The notes beneath the pieces are model-generated. The model saw nothing but the letters and a program-made list of their open reading frames with translations. It searched no databases and was not told the origin of the DNA. Positions 24,061 to 37,900 of a stretch of DNA of 64,000 nucleotides are shown here, piece after piece; within the stretch, counting starts at the first letter, position 1; the number at the start of each line of letters is the position of its first letter. A program made the position numbers and the translations under genes. Source of the DNA: Mangifera indica (lineage: Eukaryota; Streptophyta; Magnoliopsida; Sapindales; Anacardiaceae); contig NC_058137.1 of assembly GCF_011075055.1 (NCBI RefSeq), forward strand, positions 14,741,463 to 14,805,462, in the 5' to 3' direction.

Positions 24061-26327
24061 CTCTATGCACACCCATTTGGCATGACTCCATACTATTGTG
24101 AACCCTATACATCCTTTAAGACTATTAGGACATTACTATAGATAAATGAATATAATTCATGAATGTCCATTCAACTTACTCTTTTTCTTGGTAGGTAATT
24201 CAACTTTACTCTGATGTACGATCATACACCTTGTATGAACAAGTGTGCATCATTCCTTAACAAGAACGACTTAACCAGTCATGTTCATTTATACTTGTGA
24301 CCTCATGCATGACTATACGTGTCCTTTGTATGGTCATTTATGCTTACATCATGAACATCCTCTTCCCTTATGTTTATAGTCGTACCTTGACCCAAGGTAT
24401 AACCATTTTTCATATTTGTGAATAATCATACACTTTTCTATACAATTATTCTACAAGTCTAATTCTACGTGTCACGGATGCTTATACGTGTCTTCCATAC
24501 GATAGTTTGATAGTCATTGGTGCTTTTACCCTAGTTGATGAATGATCATGTAGGTCTTATGCATGTTTGTTTAACACGTATAGATTCCCAATTTTCATTT
24601 ATCACAATTGTTCTTGTCCTTGGAAAGGTTATGCCTACAAGTTTAAAATGATGAAATTTGTTAATTTTGACCTTAAGTATATACCAATTCAAAACTAATT
24701 CACACACTCATAATCTTAACATGTTTAACGACAATAATAACATAAATAAACACAAAAGAAACATATCAAATCAATATAACAATGAAAAATATTCTTAATT
24801 CAAATATCCTCTTATATTGATATTTTAATGATAGCCTTCTATTAAATTTGTCAATTAACCCTTTCTCATATCATTACACTCACTATTAGACAATTTCATA
24901 TCAACTTAGCTGATCGAATTCAATATAAGGCATAAATATAACAAGACAAGATTCACATGCTCAAAAGACAATGTAGTAACAATATCATGCTTTTGAATCA
25001 TTGTTACAAATACCATAACTCCCATAATTTATATAACTCCCTTAAATCAGATAATTCCTAACCAACAATCCTCATATAATCATATTCAAGACCAAAACTA
25101 AATCTAATACTTACTTTTGATCTTAGCTCGAAGAATTCGCTACTAGAAAATGCTTGACTTCATTGGAATCTTTATTTTGCAACTGAAACTTACATGCTCG
25201 AAGACTAGATACAAGTAGTTTTTAAATAATGAGTTGCTTAAGAGATACTAGCAAAAACCATGTGATTACACACCTTTTAAAGTTTTTCTTAATTTTACCC
25301 AATTGAATGGTTGTTCACTTATTTAAAGTATTTGACATGACATGTTATCCAGATGATACCATATGAATAGGGCGTGCACCCTTCATCAAGGTGAGATTTT
25401 CATAAGCTCGAGAATATGATTTTAGAAAACACATTATTGAGGTAAGATTTTGAGATTGATTTTTGAGGAAATGATTTAGCATGTTTTCTTAGAGATAGGG
25501 TGTTGAGTTGGGACTAGAGATTCCAAGACTGTGAAACTTAAATGCCACCCTTGTAAACATGCATCCTTATCAATTGTTTGAGATGTGTTTTCTAGAAGGC
25601 TATTGTTGGAGGGCAACCATGACATAAACTATGTACTCATAGAGAGGTGTTGTACCTAAAAAAGACACAACATTCACTATATGCACCCATAAAGAGGTGT
25701 GTACCCATATGAGGATGTTATAAGAAAAAGTTCATTTAGTGGTGTCCACAAAGAGATGTCTGGTTATTGAGAACTTTGATAGTCTGAGAAATTGATTCAC
25801 ATGGCAAGGTGTTGAATGCTTGTCTTAGTCTCAGGTCCTAATGGCTTATAGATGATAAAATGAAAAGAATTACTTTTTAGAAAATGCTTTCTCCAAAGGA
25901 CAAGAGAGAATCAAATTAGGAATGTCCAAATGTGTGACAGATGATTAAAAAAAGGAAGACAAGATATGTTTTTACTGTAGGATATATACTCTTACTTACT
26001 AAGTGTTTATGTCTCACCATTTCCTATTTAATTTTGTAGGTGAAAGATGATTGATGACTACATGGCGTTGGTTCAACGATCGAGTAACATGAAGACGACT
26101 AATGTTGATTCTTGTTATTGTAAATGTTTTTAATGTTTGATTTGGATTTGTACACACATACTATTTTGAGTTGTATTTGACACTTGAAGATTGTTTCCAA
26201 AATTTTTTTAAGGGCATCTTGCTAATTTTGAATTGTTGTGTTTGGTAATTATCTTTTATTACTTAAAATGGACTAAAGTAGTAGCATATTTCTCTAGAGG
26301 GTAGGACTTTTAAAGTGGAGTGTTACA
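24061..26327 (+). mobile_element. Decayed gypsy LTR-like region
   Basis: No protein-coding sequence is visible. The part at 24230-24560 is built of diverged phrases around CTTGTATG, TACGTGTC and CATACGA. The part at 25590-25770 repeats CATAGAGAGGTGT, CATAAAGAGGTGT and CACAAAGAGATGT. Both are typical of long chromovirus LTRs. The segment ends GGAGTGTTACA at 26327 like the LTR end at 19220. Exact boundaries are not resolved. Confidence 0.4.
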
Positions 26328-27404
26328 CAGATTTCTTTGGTGAATTATAGAAGCGTTTTTTAAAGGCTTTCTCTTTAGCACTAAATTGTTAGTGAGATAA
26401 GATTAACACCAACGAGAAGTACATTGAATAATAGCTAAGTTTAATGCAAGAAAATAAAGACACAATAAGATCTTTTAAAATGGTTTTGTCAATGAGTTAA
26501 GAGCCAACTTCTACGATTATGCTATTGATTATTTAGATAGAAAATAACAGAGTTACAATAAGAATGTTAGAAGTTATGAGTGCTTGTTTGATGCTCTAAC
26601 ATTTTACTTAACCTTGCATTTATAGGAAAGGAGACAAAGGTTACAACTATGACTTAGTAAGTAAAGTGATGAATCATGACTCTTAAAAAGGAGTTGTTAT
26701 AGGATGGATGTGTGCTCCTGATTTGGTAGAAAAATAGTTTCTTTTTTAATCGTAATTGCTAAGTCATGTTAAGTGGTTTTGCGATAATAAAAAATTATTG
26801 TTTAATGTAGATGTGTTCTTGAAATTTACGGTAATTGTCAAATCCAATTCTCAATGTTACCTTTAGATTAAATATTTTTTATTTACATTTTAAATCAACC
26901 CGCAAGTTAGTGATTAGTTTATCTACTATTCACTAATTGTCACTTAAGTATCAAATCTACAAGTTTAACAAAGAAAGTTTTGACAATATAACAAATATCG
27001 TTATAAAAAAATTAATGAATAAATTTTTCTCTTACTTGAGAAGTAATAATCATCCTAAGAGGAAAATTAGAAATCATGGTCAAAAGAATAAGACATAGAA
27101 ATGTTGTCAATGAGCAAATTTTGACACCCGTAAGTTTTGTAGAGTAACAACAATAACCCAACCGTTAAATACCTTGTCTAATTAAAAGACCGTTGGCATA
27201 AATAATAATTTCATACCCAAAATCAAATTCGGTTAAAAATAAATAACTAATAATATAAGGGTAAAATGGTAATTTTATCATCTATAACTTTTGAAAAATA
27301 AAAAAATCTTTTTACATATCATATTCAAATATTTTAAATATGATAATTTAATATTTTAAAAGGTTTGAAAAGATAAAAGTCCACAGGACTATTTCTCACC
27401 TAAA
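26328..27404. other. Non-coding stretch
   Basis: AT-rich with no gene seen. TTTTGACACCCGTAAGTTTT (27119) has a diverged direct copy, TTTCGACACCCATAGGTTTT, at about 28726. The foldback element therefore lies between two copies of a short repeat. Confidence 0.4.
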
Positions 27405-28165
27405 TTTAGATGCGATCTCAAAGTTATATCCATAGAGTTTAAAAAATCCGATGTCTCACCCATGACATAATTACCGTTAAAATTCTCTATTAGAGATAGG
27501 ATGAAATCGTTATTTTATTAATAATATTTAAAAAATATATAATTTATTAATTTTCTCCCTTAACTTTTAAAAACTAACAACTTTATCTCTACCTAAAGTT
27601 TTTTAACTTTAGAAAATCACATTTTCCCCTTAAATTTTCTCTTCACCTCTCTGGCCACTATCTCTAACACTGACGACCTCCCCTCTCTACCCTAAATCAT
27701 TGGTTAACGAACGTAAATAAATCTGAAATGGATCTCTTCGTCAAAGATGAAGAGATCCGATAAGATTTGGGTGAAAAGATTCTAGATCTCTTTGTTGATG
27801 AAGAGATCTGGAATCTTTTTGTTGGAGACGAAGAGATCTAGAGCCTAGATCTCTTCGTCGATGAGGAGGCTTTGTCATCGTTTTTTCCAAATCACCGGAG
27901 AAAATAGTCAGAGGAAAAGAAAAGAATTCTTAAGTTTTAGGGGGGAATATGATTTTTTAAAGTTAAAAAACTTTAGGAGAAGTGAAATATTAGTTTTTAA
28001 AACTTAAGAGAGAAAAATGTAATAAATTATATATTTTTTGATATTATTAGTGAAATAATGATTTTACTCTAACTTTTAACAGAAAATTTTAATAACAGTT
28101 AGTTAATGAGAGAGACTTTAGGTTTTTCAAATCTCGTAGGTGCGATTTTGAGATCACACCTAACC
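27405..28165. mobile_element. Foldback element with arms of about 240 bp
   Basis: The left arm (about 27405-27640) and right arm (about 27925-28165) are inverted copies. In both arms, read inward, the order is GATCTCAAA, a TCTATTAG/TCTGTTAAA block, TTATTNNACTAATAATAT, AAAAATATATAATTTATTA, TTTTAAAAACTAA and CCTAAAGTTTTTTAACTTTA. The loop (27641-27924) contains several GAAGAGATC/GATCTCTTC inverted pieces. There is no transposase. Length and arm structure suit a Mutator-like or foldback-type non-autonomous DNA element. The target duplication is not resolved. Confidence 0.65.
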
Positions 28166-28904
28166 CCCATTGACAATTCCTTACCATTGCCACAATCTCA
28201 CCCCCACCACCATTTCTTTCATCGCTTTTAGATATGTCATCGACAACTCTTCACTTAATTGAGTTGACGACAACTTGATTGAGTAAAAAATTGATGATGA
28301 TAATGCAAAACTGCAACAGAGAGAAGTTAGTAGGGATCGATGAGACATATGACAAAAAGGGTGAATGATGGTAGTACGAGAGAAAAGGTGGATTGACAGG
28401 TAAGTAGTGTAGGTTGAGTTGTCTAAGAAACAGACGTGGTGGCAGCCTACAAAAAACAAAAGTAGATAATGGTGAGAGTGAAATGAATGGGAAATAAGAT
28501 AGTTTTTATACAAATTAGATATTTAAAGATTTTTTATATTTTAAAGTTAAGACTATACAGCAATTTTGAATAAAGTAATAGAGATGAGATGGTAATTGCT
28601 TTTTATCATTATGTTAGCATTTTTTTTTATTGATATAATTTTATTTTAAATAGAAAAATGTTAATTATACCAGGAACAACGGTGAAAAATTATTTTAGTC
28701 AAATCTTAGGTGAGAAAAAATATTTTTTCGACACCCATAGGTTTTACTGGTAACAATGGCACCCCCACCGTCAGACACGATAGCTGGAGATTTTTTGACA
28801 GCATTAGTCTCTAGATTAGCCAGATACAAATTGCTGATCTGAACCCGCGTTGTCTAAATAAATGCCTGGTACCCAACATGCACATGTTCTTGCCTTTTCC
28901 TGCT
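28166..28904. other. Upstream region of the BGAL gene
   Basis: About 740 bp separates the foldback element from the TATA box. I see no other gene. A 110-codon minus-strand frame at 28181-28513 is low-complexity Ser/His/Leu sequence without homology I can name. The promoter of the beta-galactosidase gene must lie here and may include transposon-derived DNA. Confidence 0.4.
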
Positions 28905-28912
28905 TATAAATT
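28905..28912 (+). promoter_or_regulatory. TATA box of the beta-galactosidase gene
   Basis: TATAAATT begins 52 bp before the ATG at 28957. It is a canonical plant TATA box and predicts transcription starting near 28935, giving a leader of only about 20-25 nt. The base composition shifts from AT-rich to mixed around 28740, consistent with the start of the gene domain. Confidence 0.6.
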
Positions 28913-28956
28913 AACACACTTTCTTCACTTCCTGCTAAACACCACTACTCTTCAAA

Positions 28957-31900
28957 ATGGTGTTGACAAACATCAAGTTTTTTCTCTTCTTCTCAAGTAG
29001 TTTAATCACATTTTGCTTCGCTTCAAATGTAACCTACGATCGTCGCTCTTTGATTATTAATGGACAGCGAAAGCTTCTCATTTCCGCCGCCATTCATTAT
29101 CCTCGCAGCGTTCCGGCGGTGACTCTCTCCCTCTTTCATGATATATTGCGACAGTTTGAACTTAGACATATATCTATATTTCATGATATATTGGACAGGC
29201 ATGGGTTTATTGTTTCAGATTTTACTGTTGAACTCGGTCTGTATTGGACTTTATTTTTACTTCTTTTACTTGGGAGATTAAATGGAGCCTAAATGTTTGT
29301 TTGTTTAACTAGCTGATTTCACTGTTATTCACACTTCCTGCTGTGTATTGATTTTCGTTCTTGATTTTAATGTTCTTTGAAATGTGCGTTTCACTTTGTC
29401 AGTAATTGTATAATCTGAATGCAAATGTGATATGCCTAGATGTGGCCGGAGTTGGTTCAAACTGCAAAGGAAGGAGGAGCAGATGTGATCGAGTCATATG
29501 TGTTTTGGAATGGCCATGAGCTATCTCCTGGAAAAGTGAGTAACACGAATGTAATACATAAAATTTTTAGTTTACGTTTTTTAAGAAAATTTTCTATGTT
29601 GGTTATATTAATCTTTTTCTTTTAATCTGGAACTTAAAGTATTATTTCGGGGGACGATTTGATCTGGTCAAGTTTGTCAAGATAGTTCAGCAAGCTGGGA
29701 TGTATATGATTTTGCGGATTGGTCCATTCGTTGCTGCAGAGTATAATTATGGGTACACTAATGTTTTAAATTGAAAACTTAATGCTTATGTTGCCGAGTT
29801 AATAGTACTTACTCTTTCACTTCTGTTTCTATTTATAAAATGTGAAAGTTTGATCATATAACACAGGGGGGTTCCTGTTTGGCTGCACTACATTCCTGGC
29901 ACTGTCTTCCGAACTGATAATGAGCCATTTAAGGTATGGAATTTATTTTTGGTGTCTCAGTTGCTTGGAAAACTATAGACAGCACTAGAAAATCTTGATG
30001 TTGTTCTGATATATGCAATAGCGCTCATCACGCATATAAAGGAACGATAAACAATTGTATCTAATTTGCTTATTTGTTCAATATTCAGTATCACATGCAG
30101 AGATTTATGTCTGTCATAGTGAACCTAATGAAGCAAGAAAAGCTTTTTGCACCACAGGGAGGTCCCATCATCATGTCACAGGCAAGTTTGCTAATAATAC
30201 TTCATCTGCATATTTCTATTATCATTGGAGGGTGGTGGATCTAGTGCTTAAAGGTTTTAGAATCGGAATGCCAGTATTTGGTATTAAATTGAGTCAATCT
30301 ACCAATTCATTGTTTAGAAAATTACAAATTATCCTACTCTCTTCTCAGAAGGATAATAATTTAAGATTTTGATGATTGATGCTTTCATCAATTTACGTAA
30401 CTAAAGTTTGCTTTTACAGTTTTCTTTAATTTGTAAAGCCATAAATTCTACTTATACAGGAAGGTGCTTTGTGTCATATAATATAGTGTCTTATCCATGA
30501 ATATAGACAATGGGACTACCTGCTTACCACTTACTTTTTCTAGTGTTGATTTATTTTTACCTAACAAAACTTGTTCACAAAATTTATAATATTCCCTTTT
30601 CATATTATAGAGGATCTACGAAGCACAAAAACATTTTTCATATAATTTTTTGAATTTTTCTTTTCATTTTTTTGGATTTTTTTCTTTTTTTTAATCTTTT
30701 GGATTCTTTTTTCCTGATTTTTTTGGTCACCTTTTTTTAATATAATTATTTTTCATACATCTCTTTTTTTCTTCCCATAGGTTATCTCACTTTTCATTTT
30801 ACGTTTCCACACATTTCTCAAATTTCACATTTTCTTATAACCCTTTTCTTTATTTTTTTTTCACTTTTCTATTTAACTTCCAAAACCTTCTTTTTCAATT
30901 TTCACCTCTGCCACCTTTTGCCCATTACGTTCTTAACTTTTATTTTTTGACAACTATGACACATTTTCCCACTATTCTCCAACTGTCTAGGGCCCCATAC
31001 TCTTTTTTTTTTTTCCCTCTCCTCCTTCTCCTCTTCGTCTCTTTTTTCTTCTTGTATTTTTTTTCTTTCAATCGGACATTCTTCTATTCTTCCACGATTG
31101 AGAGTATTTGATCACTCACCTTTGACATGAATCCAACGTAGCATCATCGATCTTGTCTAGATGTTGACTTTTCCCCCACCTTTGTCACTCTTTTTCCTTT
31201 TCTTCTATTTTCTTTTTCTTTTCTTTTTCCAACCACTTTTCCCATGTTGAGTCTGGTAACTCTTCATCTTTTTGGTCAATGATTTGTCTCTCCTGCCGGA
31301 TCTACTGTTCTAATACCATTTGTTAGAATTCCTAACAATTTATTCAACAAAAATGAAAATAAAACAACGAACAAATTTAGCTATAAATTATTTCATAGAA
31401 TATTTTGATTGATTTCACTAATAGAAAGGATTATAAAGATAATCCGAACAATTAAAGGAGTCTGGAGCCTCCAATTTTCGGTCGTTCGAAGTATCGGAGA
31501 CCTCCCACAATTAGCCAAACTGGTTGCCTTCAATACCAAAACCTTAATATTGTTTTCCCTTTCCCATTTGAAACCTATGTATCTTGTTTCATTAGGACAA
31601 GTATCTCAATCCTAACAACTGAGTATTCCATAAATTCATGGGAACAAAAAGGAAAACAAAAGTATAATTTCCCTCTTATCTTGTTGTATTTTATTAGAAA
31701 CCTTCATAGTAATTTTATTGCATATATAGCTTTTTTATTTTGGACGAAATGCTAAAAAAATTATTGCAATCTAATATCTTTTCGTCTTTGATATTGAGCA
31801 TGGTACATCTAAGCTTTAATATTTACTATTGTGAAGCTTGGTATTGAAGACAAGTTGCTTTTCATTTCATTGATAATCATTAATGGAGTTTGTGTTTTAA

Positions 31901-34900
31901 TTCATTACTGTTAAAGCAAAGAAATTTTCAAATAAGAAAGTCTGACCGTGCAATACACTTCAATATTGATGTAGTTATTATCCCTCATCATATTCCATAA
32001 ATTTTCGCCATTCATGTTTCTTTGTGTTGTGGGCTCCATGATAAAAGTTGACCTATATTTTAATATTTGCACGTGCCTCCACATTTTGTTTCCTATATTT
32101 TTGAAAAAATGCATTGTTGTGTTTTAACATTTCTGTTTTTGTGTTTCTATTTCCATGCAACTTAGTAGAGTATACTAGAAGATTACTTTTAATATTGGTA
32201 GGTAAACTAAATGTTTAACTAATTTTGTGCAATTATTTTAATGGGAACGTTAATCTCTATTTCATAAGATTGTCGTGAAAATTTGAATTTGTAATCATCA
32301 TCTTCAGGAGTGATGTCTCAATCAATTTCTGAGAGTTTTAATTCAATGCCAGTACAATATAAAAAGTTTGTCCCTTCAAAGACAAGGAAAATCAGATGTC
32401 AAATAAAGTAGTAACACCAAACAATGATGTCAATTAAAGTACTAACACCAAACAACCCAATGTAATTTTAATGTAGATCATAGTATGTAATAGTCTTATT
32501 TAGTAAAATGTAAAAGAAAATAAACAAATCCTAAACCAACTGTCAAAATGCAGAAGTTTTTTCCAATTCAAATAGGAAAATAAGGCATAAATACTTGTAA
32601 ACTAAATTTGGAAAATGAGAAAACCTGTTCCTAAATATGCTAGAATAATACCACTTGTATAAAATTTCTATACAAAGTGATATGGCATAGAGTGAATGGA
32701 TGGATTAAACAAATTAAAAGATAAAGTGGCATAAAGTGAATGAATGAGATAAAGTTTAAGATAAATCAAACAATAAAAAAAGATGAAGTGGCAATAATAC
32801 AACAATGTTGAATTACATTGTGTGTACTGATTTATATGTTACTATAAACAATGTTATTTGGATAAATTAATTTGAATCCACAACAGGTTTTTTCACCCCT
32901 GAAATTGAGAGATTTGATATTGTTTTAAAATTTTGGGCCCAAAAAATTGTGGCCTGTTCTGAGTTTTCATAAATGATTATATAATCAGCTTTTTAAAATA
33001 TCATAATACTAGTATCAGTAACTCCGTAATTTATGTTGATATAATTTTTTCTGGTAAGTGTGTTTATGTGTCTGTTCGTGCATTGAAATTTGATTTTTTC
33101 CTTTGGTTTTGGTATGCTTTATTTTTGCATAGGTTCATATATCTGTTTTGGTGTTTCTTTTAAGGTAGCTTGTGGTTTTAGATATCATTCAACATCTGGC
33201 TCTTATTGCAGGTTGAAAATGAATATGGATTCTATGAAGCAGGATATGGAGAAGGAGGAAAGAAATATGCCTTGTGGGCTGCAAGAATGGCTGTTGCTCA
33301 AAATATAGGGGTGCCTTGGATAATGTGCCAACAGGATGATGCTCCAGACCCTGTGGTAAGAGTCTAAGAGATCTGATTTTTTTTTTTCTATTCCTTTGCT
33401 ACAGTGTCATACAGACTAGACCAACATTAGATCCTATGTACACCAACTTTTGGTAGCAGAAATACACATCCAGTCATGCATGTAAACATAACAAGTGGTA
33501 AGAATTCTTCATTAAACTGGAAACAGTAATTTCTTTCATTTGATACTAATCGATCTCTAATTGGGTCAAGTATCAATTAAAAGAAGGCTAGATTCTGTGG
33601 ACATCTGACTCTTTTGGCATAAATACAGGCAAATAGGACTACTATAAAACTTTATTGAAGACTCTCCAGCTGTTTTTTTTGTGTGTTGTGCATTTTACAA
33701 TTCCATGATGGGCAAAGTTTCAATTATCATTTACATAGGAAAATGGTTGATATAATCTCCCAATGTCTAGCTCCCAAGTTCTTGATCCCCAATTTCTCCC
33801 TTCTTTGTTGATGCCCAAATTTGCTACAAATAACATGTGGGAAATTCTATAAAATCTCTATGCAGTATATAGTATATGAAAAGAATGAGTTTTTCTTAGT
33901 TTTAAAGTTAGTAGGAGTACATGATCCTTTTTATAGATATTGGGATCTGTGGACAGAGAAGCAATTTTTTGGGTTTAAGCTTATTGCATGCGCTTTTCCC
34001 CAACCCTTTATCATGGATAAGCCTCCAAAGGGGAAATTTTATGCTACCTCCACTTTATCGGTGGAAATTTATATGGATCTATTTATTGTTTGAATGTTGA
34101 TAAAATGATGGTAAGAAGAGAGGAAACTGGGGTTTCTGGTTTTATGTTATATCATAGTTGTTCCAAACTAAAGCCTGTATTATACTGTAATTTAATTAAT
34201 AGTATCCATTTCTTTGGACTCATACTCATTATAATTTGTTACCATGTGGTGTCACCTTCAATTCCAAAAGCTTAAATGTATGGCAAATGCTTCAGCATTA
34301 GTATTCAAACTTTAATTGCATAATTATCATAACTTTGTAAAATATGAGAGTATCTTCATTCAGTTAGAACTTTACTGTTTTTTAATACTTAAGTTGCAGG
34401 CAAATCTAGTATCACAAGTGCAACATGCACACACACAAAGACATACTTGTCTGGTTTTTAAATATAAAGTGTGACCATGAGTTTTCTGTTAAATATTTCT
34501 TCTTGGTAGGAAATAGAAGAGATGCTTATTTTATATTTAAGCTCTAACATGATCTTGTTTTGTTTGGTCTTAAATGTCTTAGTTGATAGGAAGAATTAAA
34601 AGCTGCATTTAAGCTCTAAAACAATACATATCTCAGATGAATCACCTATTTTTTTAAATAGGTCTAGCTGTCTAAATATATAAATCTACTAGTCAAGTGT
34701 CTTAGCAATCGTATTTTAGTTTTCTTATTTTAATTGAAGATTTGCATTGATTATTTCGCAGAAAGTTCATGGTAAAAGTTTACTTTTTAGTTGTTATAAG
34801 TTATTTTATGATCCTTTCCACTATTAGTAATGCACTCTACTTTCTCTTTCAATTGAAATTCATAATTAGGACTGCACTCTCCTTTCTCTATTGCATGGTC

Positions 34901-37900
34901 AAATTCAGAATCATGACAATTTTAACACTCAGAACAAATAATATAATATTTTTTCTTGTTCATTCTCTTATTTTGCAGATCAATACTTGTAACTCCTTTT
35001 ACTGTGACCAATTTAAACCTAATTCACCAAACAAGCCCAAAATGTGGACTGAGAATTGGCCTGGATGGTTTGTATTCTAAATTTGAACTCTGCTTTGATT
35101 GGAAACTTTGCTCTGTATATCTATGTATTTTATGTGTGCCTTTTTAATCATTGTTTGAATTTCTTCTGTCTCAATAATGATTTTTAGAAGGATGTAAACT
35201 ACCCTAGACTTAACAATGCATCTCTGATTTTTTATGGTTTCTCCTGAAATTGTGATACAACAATGCTTTACCTTTTCCAGGTTTAAAACATTTGGGGCTA
35301 GAGATCCCCACAGGCCACCTCAAGATGTTGCTTATTCTGTTGCTCTTTTTTTCCAGAAAGGTGGCAGTTTACTTAATTACTACATGGTATAACAATTAAT
35401 CTTCTATCTTTATGCATTAAATGTATTAAGTGTTTTACTAGGTAGTTCACTTCAATTATTGCATCCATCAACTTCTGTTTTAAGTTTTCCTTCCATCATC
35501 ATTGCCATTGCCATCATTGTTTCATGTGGTTCAGTATCATGGTGGAACAAATTTTGGTAGAACGTCAGGAGGCCCTTTCATTACTACAAGTTACGACTAT
35601 GATGCACCAATTGATGAATATGGTGAGTTCTCATTCTAATGACTATGAGCATGTGATTCAACGCTGTTAGGATGTATTGTATTTAGCATGTACTATTTTT
35701 TTTAATAATTTTGATTGTTTTTAGGATTACCAAGGAATCCAAAATGGGGACACCTTAAGGAGCTTCATAGAGCTCTAAAGTTATGTGAGCATCTACTCTT
35801 AAACAGTGAGCCAATTAACTTGTCACTGGGCCCTTCCCAAGAGGTGATTTGCTTCTCATTTCTGACTTTTTTTTTTTAAATTTTAAATGCAACTTTTTTC
35901 TGCTAAATGTTGATATCTAATCCAAAAACAGTTTAAATTCTTTTATCTATTTTCAAATTTATATATATATTTTTTGGTCATTTATGGTTCTTTTGATCTA
36001 AGAATGTAATTTCTTACTATGTTCCATCCTATTCTTTCATACTTCTATGCTGCCTTGTTTGAATGTGTCAGGTCAAGCATTTTCCCTTTTTGATAAACTG
36101 TTTGTTGTGATTTGAAATCTACTTGTTTTGGATCTGATTGGGCATATTGTAACTCAATTTGATTGTTGATGGAGTCTGAAGGTGAAAATCCTGCCTTTTT
36201 TTTTTTTTTTTAATAGGAAATGTAGATATGTATATTTTTGTAAAAAAACCTTACATGGTGGATCAACTTGAAAAAGAGATGCTGTTGTAACTATAAGAGT
36301 TTTATAATTTATTTGAAAAAAAATAATGGCAAAAGCAATTAGTTTTGCTATCAGCAGGGCATCTAATAAAGATAATGAATTGCAAATTTTTTTACTTGGG
36401 AAAGATAAAGGGGAGGCCCTTCTGCTACCTTCCTACCCTCCATAGAAAGAAATAAGAAGTTTGTTATCTTTTGCATCACTGATCATGTTCTCCATTGATA
36501 ATAGTTTTGCCATTCAAATTTACTTTAATGTGCCTTTTATCCATTCTGCAAGTAGTCATCCTTCATAGAATAATGACTTTTTTGTAGGCCGATGTGTATA
36601 CTAACTCTTCTGGAGGATGTGCTGCCTTTCTTGCTAACATGGATGATAAAAATGAGAAGATAGTACAGTTTCAAAATGTGTCATATCACTTGCCGGCATG
36701 GTCAGTCAGCATTCTGCCAGACTGCAAGAATGTAGTGTTTAACACAGCAAAGGTAATTTTTATATATTTCTGTCCCCACAAGCTGCTAACAGTTAAAATT
36801 GAAAGTCACATTCCTGATAAAAATGTACTTCGATAAGCTTTCAACTTCCTAACTGCTATCTGGCGTACATACATGCCAAGATTTCTAAACAAGGCAGAGT
36901 CTTTAAAAGATTAATTTCTTTTGTTTAAATCTTGTATTGGGAATATCTGTGTTTAAATATGTTTAGAAAAAATCTTTATAGTAACCAATATTTCTTGTAG
37001 TTAACTTATTGGGAGAATTTTTAGTTCAAACTAAATGGCACAGCCAAAATGCATGGAAATAAAAGCAGATATATAATGAAGTAGATCAACAAACTATGAA
37101 ATGTTAATTTTTCTAAGTGAGAATTAACATCAGAGACTGACTATTTTAGCATCATATTCTGTAGTCTGGCAATAAACTGCTCTTGACACCTTTCTCTGCA
37201 TGCCCTAAATTCTGTTCTGTGAATAGTGCCCTGAATTAACTTCTTTACCAACGCATAAATTATTGACAGGTAAGTTCCCAATCGTCAATAGTTGAAATGG
37301 TCCCAGTGAATCTTCAGCCGTCAGTGGCTTCAACAGATAAAACTCTAAAATGGGAGATATTTAAGGAGAAAGCTGGCATTTGGGGGGGAGCTGACTTTGT
37401 AAAAAATAGTTTTGTGGATCACATTAACACCACAAAAGATACCACTGATTACCTCTGGTATACAACAAGGTTAGTCTTACTTTGGAAAAAGATTACAGTA
37501 CAATTTTATCTGCTGTAGTGTTTTCTTTTCCTCTATCTGTTTTTGTTTTCTCTCTGGAAATATAATGTGTTGTTAAATAACCACTCAACTCAAGGGCTTG
37601 CGCTATAAGTGGGGCCCCAGATTAGTTTCAAGCTCTTTTATAAGCCCCCTCACGTTTAACATTCACTGAGCCCATATTTAAATAGCTCTGCCAAACCAAT
37701 ACTAAGTAACCTAATAACATTGGCTAATTGTGATATTTGGGGAATTTAAATTCAAGACCTTTTGCATTGACACTATATTTAAGCAGTTGCTTGACTCAAA
37801 AGCTTAAACTTAAAGAAAGAGTCTAACACTATACAATGCTTTAAGATAGAGTTCTAGTAGAAGAAGAACAAAGATAAATTAGTTTTAATATACGAGGGTG

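Larger units (their letters stand above)
30182..33211 (+). other. BGAL intron 5: GC-AG intron of 3.03 kb
   Basis: Exon 5 ends CAG before GCAAGT, and exon 6 starts after TTATTGCAG. No GT donor near 30182 would keep the frame and the conserved IIMSQ-VENEYG junction. AG before GCAAGT is the standard strong context of the minor GC-AG class. The intron separates the sequence just before the catalytic ENE motif and is the longest in the gene. It contains a pyrimidine-rich stretch (30600-31310) and an LTR (31321-31617). Confidence 0.8.

Noticed and set aside
28181..28513. 110-codon minus-strand frame near the BGAL promoter
   Set aside because: Low-complexity His/Ser/Leu sequence, no conserved motif, no codon bias, and its neighbours are repeats.
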